The notes beneath the pieces were generated by a model, which did no database searches, had not been told where the DNA came from, and saw only the letters and a list, made by a program, of their open reading frames with translations. The translations under genes and the position numbers were made by a program. Of a DNA stretch of 64,000 nucleotides, positions 27,767 to 36,822 are shown in pieces (positions within the stretch are counted from its first letter, which is position 1; each line of letters opens with the position of its first letter). Source of the DNA: Gordonia humi (GTDB lineage Bacteria > Actinomycetota > Actinomycetes > Mycobacteriales > Mycobacteriaceae); the NCBI RefSeq assembly GCF_014197435.1, contig NZ_JACIFP010000001.1, positions 1,302,001 to 1,366,000 on the forward strand, in the 5' to 3' direction.

Positions 27767-28281
27767 GACTCCATGGTGCCCCGTCGTCGCGACATTCGTG
27801 TGGGATTGGTCACTAATTCGGAGGCGCGTGCCGCGGTGACGGCCCGTCGGCGGCACACCAGCGCGCCGACAGCGGTGGCGGCGGCACCGCTCGCGGCGAA
27901 CGCCAGACCATGGGTCGGACGCATGCCGTCCGGGGCCGCCAACACGTCGAAGACCACGCCGCCCGCGGCCACCGCGGCGATCACCGTCGCCGGGCGACGG
28001 CACGCCGGTCTGATCCGTCCGGACAGCCGGTAGGCCCCGAGCACGAGCCCGCCGATCGCGGCCGCGGCGATCATCCAGTTGAGTCGGCCCGAGTGCACCG
28101 CGTGCCCCGGATCGCTGACCTGACCGAGCCCGGTGACCGACAGGGTCGGACGGTCGACGTCCACGTACCAGGGCAGGACGTACGATCCGACGGCGGCGAT
28201 CGCGCCGACGAGCAGTAGGACGGCGTCGACCGGGCACACCGGTGATCCGAACGTCGGTCGTCTCGTCTGCATCGCGATCAT
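27751..28281 (-). CDS. Hypothetical membrane protein
   Basis: The 176-residue product has four likely membrane helices (VDAVLLLVGAIAAVGSYVLPW, NWMIAAAAIGGLVLGAY, TVIAAVAAGGVVFDVLAA and LAFAASGAAATAVGALVC) and a basic, serine-rich C-terminal tail. The first external loop contains PWYVDVDRPTLSVTGLG, a pattern I have seen in small actinobacterial membrane proteins of unknown role. GGGGAGG precedes the ATG. It overlaps the following gene by 16 bases. Confidence 0.6.
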   Translation of the reverse strand: MIAMQTRRPTFGSPVCPVDAVLLLVGAIAAVGSYVLPWYVDVDRPTLSVTGLGQVSDPGHAVHSGRLNWMIAAAAIGGLVLGAYRLSGRIRPACRRPATVIAAVAAGGVVFDVLAAPDGMRPTHGLAFAASGAAATAVGALVCRRRAVTAARASELVTNPTRMSRRRGTMESCSTS

Positions 28282-28376
28282 GTCCGCCTCCCCGGATGTC
28301 GTCGCCGAGCCGACGGTAACGCGTCCGAACTCGCGGGTACCGCGCGTGAACGACGGCGCGATGCCAGGATGAACGC

Positions 28377-29273
28377 ATGTCCGAGCGCACTGATCTGAGC
28401 AAGTGGGCGCTGCTGAGCATCGGTGCGGCGGTGCTGACGATCGCGCTCAAGACACTCGCCTGGTGGCTTACCGGATCGGTCGGTCTGCTCTCGGACGCCG
28501 CCGAATCGGTGGTCAACCTGGTGGCCGCGATCGGCGCGTTCATCGCGCTGCGGATCGCCGCGAAGCCGTCCGATGACGACCACAACTTCGGGCACGCCAA
28601 GAGCGAGTACTTCTCGGCCGTCGTCGAAGGCGCGATGATCGTCGTCGCCGCGGGATTCATCCTGTTCAGTTCGATCGAGCGACTCCTCCATCCACGGGAG
28701 ATCGAGTCGGTCGGCATCGGTCTGGGCATCTCGGTGCTCGCCAGCATCGTCAACGGACTCGTCGCGTGGAAGCTGATGTCCGTCGGAAGGCGGTTTCGGT
28801 CCGCTGCGCTCGAAGCCGACGGCAAACACCTGCTGACCGACGTCTGGACGACCGCCGGCGTCATCGTCGGTGTCGCGCTCGTCGCACTTACCGGGTGGGG
28901 GCCGCTCGACTCGATCGTCGCCATCGCCGTGGCGATCAACATCGTCGTCGTCGGCTGGCATCTGGTGCGCGACTCCACGATGGGTCTCATGGACACCGTG
29001 ATCCCCGACGCCGAGCGTGCCGCCGTCGACCGGGTACTCGACCGGTTCCGCGCCGACGGGGTCGACTTCCATGACGTGCGCACCCGCGAGTCCGGACACG
29101 TCCGTTTCGTTCAGTTTCACATGCTGGTGCCCGGCGACTGGACGGTGCGCCGCGGCCACGATCTCGCCGAAGACGTCGAGGCCGCGCTTCGTGCCGATGT
29201 CGAGGACCTGCACTGTGCCGTTCACCTGGAGCCGATCGACGATCCGCGCAGTTACGAGCCGTGGCGGCGCTAA
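28377..29273 (+). CDS. Cation diffusion facilitator (CDF) metal exporter
   Basis: The 298-residue transporter has six membrane helices and a cytoplasmic C-terminal ferredoxin-like domain (about 205-290). The metal-site residues are visible: SDAAESVVN in helix 2 supplies Asp, and ADGKHLLTD in helix 5 supplies the HxxxD pair; FGHAKSEY is the conserved cytoplasmic loop. Such proteins export Zn, Fe, Mn or Co by proton antiport; the metal is not certain. No metal-responsive regulator is adjacent. A small acidic protein gene follows within 10 bases. Confidence 0.9.
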   Translation: MSERTDLSKWALLSIGAAVLTIALKTLAWWLTGSVGLLSDAAESVVNLVAAIGAFIALRIAAKPSDDDHNFGHAKSEYFSAVVEGAMIVVAAGFILFSSIERLLHPREIESVGIGLGISVLASIVNGLVAWKLMSVGRRFRSAALEADGKHLLTDVWTTAGVIVGVALVALTGWGPLDSIVAIAVAINIVVVGWHLVRDSTMGLMDTVIPDAERAAVDRVLDRFRADGVDFHDVRTRESGHVRFVQFHMLVPGDWTVRRGHDLAEDVEAALRADVEDLHCAVHLEPIDDPRSYEPWRR

Positions 29274-29276
29274 TGT
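29271..29276 (+). promoter_or_regulatory. -10 hexamer for the DUF5709-like gene
   Basis: TAATGT overlaps the stop codon of the CDF gene and stands seven bases before the ATG at 29284, predicting a leaderless mRNA. Confidence 0.4.
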
Positions 29277-29283
29277 TCATTCC

Positions 29284-29649
29284 ATGAGCTCATGGGACGA
29301 CGGCGAATACGACACCGACGACACTGATCAGTTGCAGCCCGAGGACACGCTGATCGACACCGAGGCCGGGGACGTCCTCGACCGCGGCTACTCGCCGCCC
29401 GACTACGCGCCCGCCACCCATGAGCACGAGACGCTCGACGCGCGGCTCGCCGAGGAGGAGCCCGACGTCGACGCGTCGCCGGACGATCGCGACCCCGACT
29501 TCCCCGAGCGCGCGACGTCGGGCGGCGCCCGCGCCGGGCGACTCGTCGCATCCCAGAACGAGTCCGACTCGGACGTGTTCGCCTCCGACGCGGGCATCGA
29601 CGGCGCCGGTGCGAGCGCCGAAGAGGCCGCGATCCACGTCATCGAGTAA
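29284..29649 (+). CDS. Small acidic protein (DUF5709-like)
   Basis: The 121-residue protein is very rich in Asp and Glu with no hydrophobic core segments. It begins MSSWDDGEYDTDDTDQLQPE and carries DTLIDTEAGDVLDRGYSPP, the conserved start of actinobacterial DUF5709 proteins. It ends with a small Ala/Glu helix and HVIE. The protein is probably flexible and cytoplasmic; its function is unknown. The assignment to DUF5709 is from memory of the motif. Confidence 0.75.
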   Translation: MSSWDDGEYDTDDTDQLQPEDTLIDTEAGDVLDRGYSPPDYAPATHEHETLDARLAEEEPDVDASPDDRDPDFPERATSGGARAGRLVASQNESDSDVFASDAGIDGAGASAEEAAIHVIE

Positions 29650-29679
29650 TCCGCTCACGGCGGGACTCGGCCGGTCGGT

Positions 29680-29685
29680 TACCTT
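29680..29685 (+). promoter_or_regulatory. -10 hexamer for the TetR gene at 29692
   Basis: TACCTT is six bases before the ATG and no ribosome site is present, so the message is probably leaderless. Confidence 0.4.
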
Positions 29686-29691
29686 CTTCTC

Positions 29692-30240
29692 ATGGATCGT
29701 GACCGGATGCTCGAAGTCGGAGTGGGCCTGGTGTCGCGTTTCGGCGCCCGGGCGCTCAGCCTGACGTCCGTCGCCCGCCACGCCGGAGTCGCACGCGCGA
29801 CGGCCTACCGCATGTTCGGCGGACGGGACGCGCTCGTCGAGGCGATCGTCGCCAACGAACTCGATCAGCTGCGCGTCCGCCTGGCGGAGTGGGTCGACGG
29901 CGAGGACGATCCGGCCCAGCGACTGCGGATCCGGATCACCCGTTCCCTCGAGTACATCCGCGGACACGAGGCGCTGCAGTACGTTCTGCGCCGCGAACCC
30001 GAGGAGATCGTCCACGCGATCATCAGCACCGGCGACGACGACGGGCTCAGCCTCGTCGAACGCGTCGTGGACGTCACGATGCAGGATGTGACCGAGGCCG
30101 AATCGGTGGTCCTGCAGCCGAATCCGCGTGCTGCGACGGAGTTTCTGGTGCGCGTCGTCTACTCCTGCATGCTGGTGCCCCACAGTGCGATGACCGACGA
30201 CGAGGTGGCCGACCTCGTGGTGCGCGCCGTCGTACGCTGA
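29692..30240 (+). CDS. TetR-family regulator
   Basis: The 182-residue protein has the TetR DNA-binding head in the first 50 residues: ALSLTSVARHAGVARATAYRMF is the helix-turn-helix, followed by GGRDALVEAIV. The C-terminal ligand domain is all-helical and unassigned. It lies between the acidic-protein gene and pta, all on the plus strand, but each has its own promoter hexamer, so its target is not obvious from position. Confidence 0.82.
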   Translation: MDRDRMLEVGVGLVSRFGARALSLTSVARHAGVARATAYRMFGGRDALVEAIVANELDQLRVRLAEWVDGEDDPAQRLRIRITRSLEYIRGHEALQYVLRREPEEIVHAIISTGDDDGLSLVERVVDVTMQDVTEAESVVLQPNPRAATEFLVRVVYSCMLVPHSAMTDDEVADLVVRAVVR

Positions 30241-30254
30241 CCGGCGCCGACCGA

Positions 30255-30260
30255 TAGTCT
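30255..30260 (+). promoter_or_regulatory. -10 hexamer upstream of pta
   Basis: TAGTCT stands seven bases before the pta ATG. GGAAG lies between them, so the start could be read with or without a leader. Confidence 0.4.
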
Positions 30261-30267
30261 GGAAGCC

Positions 30268-32382
30268 ATGACCGGCTCTGGCGCCCGCAGCATATACATC
30301 GCCTCCGCGGAGGGGGACACCGGAAAGTCGACCGTCGCGCTCGGAGTGCTCGCGCTCCTCGCCGCGACCGGCGGGCGGGTCGGAGTGTTCCGTCCGATCT
30401 CCCGCGCGGGGGCGGGGGAACGCGACTACATCCTCGATCTGCTGCTGCAGTTCACCTCCGTCGAGATCGCCTATGAGGACTGCATCGGCGTCACCTACGA
30501 CGACGTGCACACCGACCCGGACGGCGCCATCGCCGACATCGTGGCCCGCTTCCACACCGTCGCCGACCAGTGCGACAACGTCCTGGTGATCGGTTCGGAC
30601 TACACCGACATCGCGTCGCCGTCGGAGTTGAGCTACAACGCCCGCATCGCCGCGAATCTGTCCGCGCCGATCATCCTGGTGGTCAAGGCTCTCGACCGCG
30701 AGCCCGCCGAGGTGCGCGCGGTGGCCGAGATGCTGATGAACGACATCAAGGGCTCGCACGCGTCGACGGTCGGGATCGTCGCCAATCGATGCGCGCCGAG
30801 TGCTCTCACCGGCGTCGTGAACGCCTTGCGCGACACCGGCGTCCGCGCGTGGGCGCTGCCCGAGGAACCGCTGTTGACGGCGCCGACGATGGCCGAACTG
30901 CAGCGAGCTCTCGGGGCCACGCTCTACAGCGGCGACAAGGACCTGCTCGACCGGGAGGCGCTCGACGTGATGGTCGGCGGCATGACCGTCGAGCACATTC
31001 TGGAGCGGTTGAGCGAGTCGATGGTCGTGATCGCACCCGCCGACCGGTCGGACGTCCTGCTGTCGCTGGTGAACGCGAATGCGGCCGAAGGCTTCCCGCG
31101 CCTCTCCGGGATCATCATGAACGGCGGACTGCATCCGCATCCGATGATCGACGCGCTCGTCAAGGGATTGCGACCCACGTTGCCGATCCTGACCAGCGAG
31201 CATGGAACGTATGAGACGGCGCGGACCGCGGCCAACACGCGCGGCCGCATGAGCGCGGGCTCGGCACGCAAGATCGACGCCGCGCTGGCGTTGATGGAGC
31301 GCCACGTGTCGGCCACCGAACTGGTCGACGAGCTGAATCTGCACGTCCCCGAGGTGGTGACGCCACAGATGTTCGAGTACCAGCTGATGGCGCAGGCGCA
31401 GTCGGATGTGAAGCACATCGTTCTGCCCGAGGGCGGCGACGACCGCATCCTGCGGGCGACGGATCGTCTGCTGCGACGCCGTGTCGCGAAGCTGACGCTG
31501 CTCGGCCATCCCGAGTCGGTGCGTCGTCGCGCCAACGAGCTCGGCATCGACCTGTCCGAGGTGGACGTGATCGATCCGGCGACGTCGGAACTGGTCGACG
31601 AGTTCGCCGACGTGTACACGGAGCTTCGCAGACACAAGGGGATGACCCGCGACGAGGCGCTCGAGCGGGTGCGCGACGAGTCGTACTTCGGAACGTTGAT
31701 GCTGCACACCGGACGCGTGGACGGCATGGTCTCGGGTGCGGTGCACACCACCGCGCAGACCATCCGACCGGCCTTCGAGATCATCAAGACCGTGCCCGGC
31801 GTGTCGACGGTGTCGAGCGTGTTCTTCATGTGCCTGGCCGACAAGGTCCTCACCTACGGCGACTGCGCCGTCGTCCCGGATCCCACCGCCGAGGAACTCG
31901 CCGACATCGCGATCTCGTCGGCGAGTACCGCGTCGGCGTTCGGAATCGATGCGCGCGTGGCGATGCTCTCGTATTCGACGGGCGGTTCCGGATCGGGTAA
32001 GGACGTCGAGAAGGTGGCGGCCGCGACTGAACTCGTCCGTGATCGCGCACCGGAGCTGCTCGTGGAGGGGCCGATCCAGTACGACGCGGCGATCGAGCCG
32101 AGCGTCGCGGTGACGAAGATGCCCGACTCGCCGGTCGCCGGTCGGGCGACGGTCCTGATCTTCCCGGACCTCAACACCGGCAACAACACGTACAAGGCCG
32201 TGCAGCGCAGTGCGGGCGCCATCGCGATCGGTCCCGTTCTGCAGGGCTTGAACAAGCCCATGAACGACCTCTCGCGCGGGGCGCTCGTCTCCGACATCGT
32301 GAACACGGTGGCGATCACCGCGATCCAGGCCCAGCAGAATATGCTTGTCGAGCGAAGTCGAGACGACGGGGGACAGGCATGA
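30268..32382 (+). CDS. pta: Phosphate acetyltransferase
   Basis: The 704-residue enzyme reversibly converts acetyl-CoA and phosphate to acetyl phosphate. It is the long form: an N-terminal P-loop domain of the BioD type with SAEGDTGKSTVALGVL near residue 12, a DRTGG-type middle domain (about 215-335), and the C-terminal PTA domain (about 380-700). That last domain contains LPEGGDDRILRA, VSGAVHTTAQTIRP, and the signature LIFPDLNTGNNTYKAVQR. Its stop overlaps the ackA start by four bases (ATGA), so the pair is translationally coupled. Confidence 0.95.
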   Translation: MTGSGARSIYIASAEGDTGKSTVALGVLALLAATGGRVGVFRPISRAGAGERDYILDLLLQFTSVEIAYEDCIGVTYDDVHTDPDGAIADIVARFHTVADQCDNVLVIGSDYTDIASPSELSYNARIAANLSAPIILVVKALDREPAEVRAVAEMLMNDIKGSHASTVGIVANRCAPSALTGVVNALRDTGVRAWALPEEPLLTAPTMAELQRALGATLYSGDKDLLDREALDVMVGGMTVEHILERLSESMVVIAPADRSDVLLSLVNANAAEGFPRLSGIIMNGGLHPHPMIDALVKGLRPTLPILTSEHGTYETARTAANTRGRMSAGSARKIDAALALMERHVSATELVDELNLHVPEVVTPQMFEYQLMAQAQSDVKHIVLPEGGDDRILRATDRLLRRRVAKLTLLGHPESVRRRANELGIDLSEVDVIDPATSELVDEFADVYTELRRHKGMTRDEALERVRDESYFGTLMLHTGRVDGMVSGAVHTTAQTIRPAFEIIKTVPGVSTVSSVFFMCLADKVLTYGDCAVVPDPTAEELADIAISSASTASAFGIDARVAMLSYSTGGSGSGKDVEKVAAATELVRDRAPELLVEGPIQYDAAIEPSVAVTKMPDSPVAGRATVLIFPDLNTGNNTYKAVQRSAGAIAIGPVLQGLNKPMNDLSRGALVSDIVNTVAITAIQAQQNMLVERSRDDGGQA

Positions 32383-33578
32383 CGATCGAAGGCTCCGTGC
32401 TGGTGGTGAACGCCGGCTCGTCGTCGCTCAAGTACCAGGTGCTCGATCCGGCCACCGACGAGGTGATCGCCGACGGTCTCGCCGAGCGGATCGGCGAGGC
32501 GACGTCGTCGATCAAGCACTGGTACCGGGGCTCCGAGGTGCGTCGCGAGGTGTCGCTGCCCGATCATCGCGCGGCGATCGCACTGGTCGTCGACCTGTTC
32601 GCCGCCGACGGAGTGGACGTCGCCGACTCGGGCCTATCGGCGGTCGGGCACCGCGTGGTGCACGGCGGGCGCAGCTTCTTCGCGCCGACCCTCATCACCG
32701 ACGAGGTGCACTCGGAGATCGAGCGCATCTCCTCGCTCGCACCGCTGCACAATCCGGCGAATCTCATCGGTATCGACGCCGTCACCGCGCTGCTGCCGGA
32801 CGTGCCCGCGGTGGCCGTGTTCGACACCGCGTTCTTCAGCGATCTGCCCGACGAGGCCGCGCTGTACGCCCTCGACTCCGCGGTGGCCGACGAGTACGCG
32901 ATCCGCCGCTACGGGTTTCACGGAACCAGTCACGAGTACGTGTCGGCCCGGGCCGCCGAGTTCCTGGGGCGCGACCTCGCCGAGGTCAACCAGATCGTCC
33001 TGCACCTGGGCAACGGCGCATCGGCGTCGGCCGTGCGCGGTGGTGTGCCGGTCGACACGACGATGGGGATGACTCCGCTCGAAGGCCTGGTGATGGGCAC
33101 GCGCACCGGCGACATCGACGCGGGCATCGTCTTCCAGCTGGCGCGGGTCGCCGACATGTCGATCCAGGACATCGACACTCTGTTCAACAAGCGTTCCGGG
33201 CTCAAGGGGCTGTGCGGGGAGAACGACTTCCGGGCGATCCTCGAACGCGTCGACGCCGGGGACGAGGCCGCCGACCGTGCGTATCGCGTGTACCTGCATC
33301 GTCTGCGTCGCTACATCGGCGCCTACATGATCGAGCTGGGACGCGTCGACGCGATCGTGTTCACCGCGGGCGTCGGTGAGAACGCCGTGCCGGTGCGCGC
33401 CGATTCGCTTGCCGGACTGGAGAACTACGGAATCCGCATCGACGCCGAACGGAACGCCGTCCGCTCCGACGAACCCCGGGTGATCTCCACGGACGACTCG
33501 GCGGTCACAGTGCTCGTGGTGCCGACCAACGAGGAACTGGCGATCGCGCGGGCGGCAGTGGCGGTCGCGGGGATGTGA
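32379..33578 (+). CDS. ackA: Acetate kinase
   Basis: The 399-residue ASKHA-fold kinase makes ATP and acetate from acetyl phosphate and ADP, or the reverse. Visible motifs are VVNAGSSSLKYQV at the N-terminus, GHRVVHGG, the catalytic Asp in AVFDTAFF, RRYGFHGTSHEYV, LHLGNGASASAV, MGMTPLEGLVMGTRTGDIDAG and FTAGVGENA. Length is normal. Together with pta it allows acetate overflow and acetate activation. Confidence 0.96.
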   Translation: MTIEGSVLVVNAGSSSLKYQVLDPATDEVIADGLAERIGEATSSIKHWYRGSEVRREVSLPDHRAAIALVVDLFAADGVDVADSGLSAVGHRVVHGGRSFFAPTLITDEVHSEIERISSLAPLHNPANLIGIDAVTALLPDVPAVAVFDTAFFSDLPDEAALYALDSAVADEYAIRRYGFHGTSHEYVSARAAEFLGRDLAEVNQIVLHLGNGASASAVRGGVPVDTTMGMTPLEGLVMGTRTGDIDAGIVFQLARVADMSIQDIDTLFNKRSGLKGLCGENDFRAILERVDAGDEAADRAYRVYLHRLRRYIGAYMIELGRVDAIVFTAGVGENAVPVRADSLAGLENYGIRIDAERNAVRSDEPRVISTDDSAVTVLVVPTNEELAIARAAVAVAGM

Positions 33579-33582
33579 CCCC

Positions 33583-33598
33583 ACACCCTACGGGGTGT
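33583..33598. terminator. Small hairpin between convergent ackA and ABC permease genes
   Basis: ACACCC-tacg-GGGTGT lies in the 9-base gap and over the end of the permease gene. It is short but is the only stem available to both transcripts. Confidence 0.4.
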
Positions 33599-35180
33599 CG
33601 CGGCGGCGGAAACCGACCACGCCGACGGCGAGGAAGCCGACGGTGAACAGACTGACCCACAGGAGCCCGAGACCACTCGCCGACGAGACGGCGACGTTCG
33701 GGACATGCCAGAAGGGGCTGAACCCGAGCGCCCAGTCGGGAAGTTTGAAGCTCGGGCCGAGCAGCGTCAGGACGAAGGACAGCAGGACACCGGCCCAGCT
33801 CGCGATGCGGACCGCGGGGCGCGCGCCGATGACGGCCACGGACAGGCCGATGACCGTCCACGCTGCGGGAACCGTCGCTGATGCCTGCCGGACGCCGTCG
33901 CCGAAGGTCAGCCCGAGATCGTTGAACGACAAGAAGATCCCCATGACCACGCCGGCGACGAGGATGCATACGGCCGGGACGGCGAAGGCGATCAACGCGT
34001 TGCTCCGCAGGTACTGAATGCGGCCGACTGCGGTGGCGAGCACGGGCTCGGCGCGATCCTCGAGTTCCTCGGTACGCAGCCGGTTCATAGTCTGCACGCC
34101 GCAGATCGATGCGATGATGCCGGCCAGGCTGAGGATCGTCACAACGAATGAGCTCGACAGCTCGTCGGGCGACGTCGCACCTGCGGCGAAGACTTCGGTG
34201 AGAGCCGGGTTGGACGCGAAGATGTCCTTCACCGATCCGGTGAAGTAGCCGAAGACCACGCCGAGCCCGATGAACGCGATCGACCAGGAGAGCGCCGGCG
34301 ACCGGTTCAACCGCATGGCGAGTGCGAGCGGACTGCGCATGGATCCGCGTGACGGACCGGGGCGAGCCGCGATGAGACCCTGACCGAAGTCACGCGAGGT
34401 CTGCAACGCGAACGCGACCGCGACGAGGACGACGGTGAGGACGACCGGATAGATCAGCGGCAGCCAATGGTCGCCGCTGGCCGGCCGCGTCTCGGTGACC
34501 CAGCCGAGCGGATTGATCCACGTCGTCCACGACGGGGCCTCGATCGAGTACAGGAAGCCGCGGAGGACGAACAGGATGCCGAGCACGGCGACGGCGATGG
34601 AACTGGCGGTGCGGGCGTCGGCGCCGACCTGCGAGGTCACGGCGGCGACCCCGGCGAACATCGCGCCCATCGCGGTGAACCCGATGCCGAGGATCATCGA
34701 GGCGCCCCAGCCGCCGCCGCACAACGCGGTGATCACCCCGGTGATCACCACGGAGACGGTCGACATGAGGATGCCCATCACCACCGCGGTGACCAGGCGA
34801 GACTGGCGTCCGAGCACGCCCGAGGCGAGAAGCTCCGCTTGTCCGGAGTCCTCCTGGCCGCGGCTGGCACCGGTCACGATGAAGATCGCGCCCAGGGCGA
34901 CGGCGAATCCGCCGAGCGCCAAGGACCGCCACGCGTTGAAGCCGTCGGTGGTCGTCAGATCGAACGCGGGCCCGAAGATCAGGCCGAGCGCGGGATTGGA
35001 ACCGATCGTCGCGCCGAAGGACTGACGTTCGGCCAGATCGGGGAACAGCAGCGGGTAGACGATCACCGAGGACACCGACAGTGCGATCGGAATGAGGATC
35101 CACGGCGCGAACGAGCGCACGTTGTGGCGAACCGACGCTCGCAGGAGCGGTCCGGCACCGGCGATCTCGGCGGAGGCCAT
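33588..35180 (-). CDS. ABC-2 type exporter permease (large, duplicated)
   Basis: The 530-residue membrane protein contains about twelve helices in two similar halves, joined by a cytoplasmic stretch (AARPGPSRGSMRSPLALAMRL). This is the tetronasin/polyketide-antibiotic exporter permease type. The first half has ASRGQEDSGQAELLASGVLGR and the second has NRLRTEELEDRAEPVLATAVGR, the paired coupling loops of this family. Its start overlaps the ATPase stop by one base. With the ATPase and the divergent TetR gene it probably forms a drug-resistance export system. Confidence 0.87.
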   Translation of the reverse strand: MASAEIAGAGPLLRASVRHNVRSFAPWILIPIALSVSSVIVYPLLFPDLAERQSFGATIGSNPALGLIFGPAFDLTTTDGFNAWRSLALGGFAVALGAIFIVTGASRGQEDSGQAELLASGVLGRQSRLVTAVVMGILMSTVSVVITGVITALCGGGWGASMILGIGFTAMGAMFAGVAAVTSQVGADARTASSIAVAVLGILFVLRGFLYSIEAPSWTTWINPLGWVTETRPASGDHWLPLIYPVVLTVVLVAVAFALQTSRDFGQGLIAARPGPSRGSMRSPLALAMRLNRSPALSWSIAFIGLGVVFGYFTGSVKDIFASNPALTEVFAAGATSPDELSSSFVVTILSLAGIIASICGVQTMNRLRTEELEDRAEPVLATAVGRIQYLRSNALIAFAVPAVCILVAGVVMGIFLSFNDLGLTFGDGVRQASATVPAAWTVIGLSVAVIGARPAVRIASWAGVLLSFVLTLLGPSFKLPDWALGFSPFWHVPNVAVSSASGLGLLWVSLFTVGFLAVGVVGFRRRDTP

Positions 35181-36109
35181 CACCGGGTTCCCCGCGCTCG
35201 CGTGTCGGCAGTGGCGTCGTCGGCCTCGTCGTAGAGCCGCAGGAACAGGCTCTCGAGTGACGGCGGGGCGACGTCGAGAGCGGTGAAGCCGTACGGCGAC
35301 AGCGAAGCCATGGCCTCGTCGATCCGGTCGGTGTCGACGGTTGCGGTGAGTCGGTTGCCGTCGATTCTCGCCTCGTGGAGGACGGCGAGGCGCTCCGGAT
35401 CGGGTGCGGTGCGCAGGGTGGCGTGGATAGTCGTGCGGGCGTGCCCGCGCAGTTCGTCGAGCGTTCCGGTCTCGACGATCTCGCCGGCCCGGATGATGCT
35501 GAGCTTGTCGGCGAGCGTCTCGACTTCGCTCATGATGTGACTGGAGAGCAGGACACTGGCTCCACGGGCGACGGCTTCGCCGACTGCCTCCTGAAAGACG
35601 TTCTCCATCAACGGATCCAGACCGCTGGTCGGCTCGTCGAGGATCAGCAGCTCGACGTCGGAGGCGAGGGCGGCGACGATGGCGACCTTCTGTCGGTTGC
35701 CCTTCGAGTACTGTCGGCCGCGCTTGGTCGGGTCGAGTTCGAAGCGCTCGACGAGGTCCGTGCGGCGGTTCTCGTCGAGTCCGCCGCGCAGCGATCCGAG
35801 GAGGTCGATCGCCTCCCCGCCGGACATGCTCGGCCAGAGTGCGACGTCGCCGGGCACGTAGGCGAGCCGGGAGTGCAGGGCGACGACGTCGGTCCAGGGG
35901 TCTCCGCCGAGTAGGCGTATCTCGCCGGCGTTCGCCTTGAGGAGTCCGAGGAGCACGCGGATCGTCGTCGACTTTCCCGCGCCGTTGGGCCCGAGGAAGC
36001 CGTGGACTTCGCCACGGGGGATCGAGAGGTCGACACCTCGCAGCGCCTCGAACCTCCCGAACGACTTGCGGAGTCCCTTGATGTCGATGACCAGGTCGTT
36101 GTCGGTCAT
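35180..36109 (-). CDS. ABC exporter ATP-binding protein
   Basis: The 309-residue ATPase energises the neighbouring permease. Walker A is GPNGAGKSTT near residue 40, the Q-loop region is RLAYVPGDVALW (unusual, with no clear Q), the signature is YSKGNRQKV (in place of LSGGQ), Walker B is LLILDEPTSGLDP and the switch His is in LLSSHIMSE. The C-terminal 80 residues form the accessory domain of antibiotic-type ABC ATPases. I chose the ATG of MTDNDLVIDIKGL, where homology starts. Confidence 0.92.
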   Translation of the reverse strand: MTDNDLVIDIKGLRKSFGRFEALRGVDLSIPRGEVHGFLGPNGAGKSTTIRVLLGLLKANAGEIRLLGGDPWTDVVALHSRLAYVPGDVALWPSMSGGEAIDLLGSLRGGLDENRRTDLVERFELDPTKRGRQYSKGNRQKVAIVAALASDVELLILDEPTSGLDPLMENVFQEAVGEAVARGASVLLSSHIMSEVETLADKLSIIRAGEIVETGTLDELRGHARTTIHATLRTAPDPERLAVLHEARIDGNRLTATVDTDRIDEAMASLSPYGFTALDVAPPSLESLFLRLYDEADDATADTRARGTR

Positions 36110-36153
36110 TTCGCATCCAGAGTAGGGGTCACCCTCGAGACTATTCCACGACC

Positions 36154-36169
36154 GTTGAAATAAATCAAC
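36154..36169. promoter_or_regulatory. TetR-type operator between the ABC operon and tetR
   Basis: GTTGA-aataaa-TCAAC is a perfect 5-6-5 dyad in an unusually AT-rich patch between the divergent genes. Placement fits a site for the neighbouring TetR protein controlling both directions. Confidence 0.55.
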
Positions 36170-36210
36170 AGATGAAGAATTATTCGTCGAGTATCGGTAT
36201 GGTCGAGAGC

Positions 36211-36822
36211 ATGTCCGAATCCTCATCGAATCCCCGTAAGCGTGCGCCCGGTCGTCCGAGCGGTGACGGGGGCACACGTGAGGCGATTCTCGACGCTGCT
36301 CGGTCGCTGTTCGGCGAGCGAGGTTTCGAAGGTGCGAGTCTACGAGCGATCGCCGGTGAGGCCGGAGTGGATCCGGCGATGATCCGACACTTCTTCGACG
36401 ACAAGGAAGGCCTGTTCGCGGCGACGATCGCCGACCGCACCGCTATTCCGGAGCGGATGTTCGCGGCGTTCCTCGGTCCTCGTGACGATGTCGGGCGCCG
36501 CCTCGCGAACGCGTACCTCGACGTGTGGGAGGACGACGAGACCGGACCGATGGTGAAGGCCATGGTCCGCACGGCGCTCACCTCGCCGAAGTCGGCCGAC
36601 CTCGTCCGCGAGTTGATACAGGGCAAGGTGGCCGAATCGGTGGGCGAAGACACCGATCCGGAACTGCCGCTGCGGATCGCGCTCGTGGGGACGCATCTGC
36701 TCGGGCTTGCCACGGCTCGCTATCTGATCGGCATCGAGCCGGTGACGCGCATCGAGCGCGATGACCTCGTGGAGGTCATCGCGCCCGTGTTGAAGCGGTA
36801 CCTGACGGAGCCGCTGGGGTGA
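36211..36822 (+). CDS. TetR-family regulator of the ABC exporter
   Basis: The 203-residue protein has a basic tail (NPRKRAPGRPSGDGGTREAIL) and then the TetR helix-turn-helix: ARSLFGERGFEGASLRAIAGEAGVDPAMIRHFFDDKE at about 24-60. The C-terminal domain is helical and ends VIAPVLKRYL, as in TetR proteins linked to ABC-2 exporters. Two in-frame ATGs lie further upstream (36172, 36199); I prefer 36211, where the basic tail starts. Its stop abuts the stop of the convergent AhpD-like gene. Confidence 0.87.
   Translation: MSESSSNPRKRAPGRPSGDGGTREAILDAARSLFGERGFEGASLRAIAGEAGVDPAMIRHFFDDKEGLFAATIADRTAIPERMFAAFLGPRDDVGRRLANAYLDVWEDDETGPMVKAMVRTALTSPKSADLVRELIQGKVAESVGEDTDPELPLRIALVGTHLLGLATARYLIGIEPVTRIERDDLVEVIAPVLKRYLTEPLG

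Noticed and set aside
29290..31746. An 818-codon minus-strand frame opposite the acidic protein, TetR and pta genes
   Set aside because: The plus-strand genes have conserved motifs and plausible starts; the minus frame has neither.
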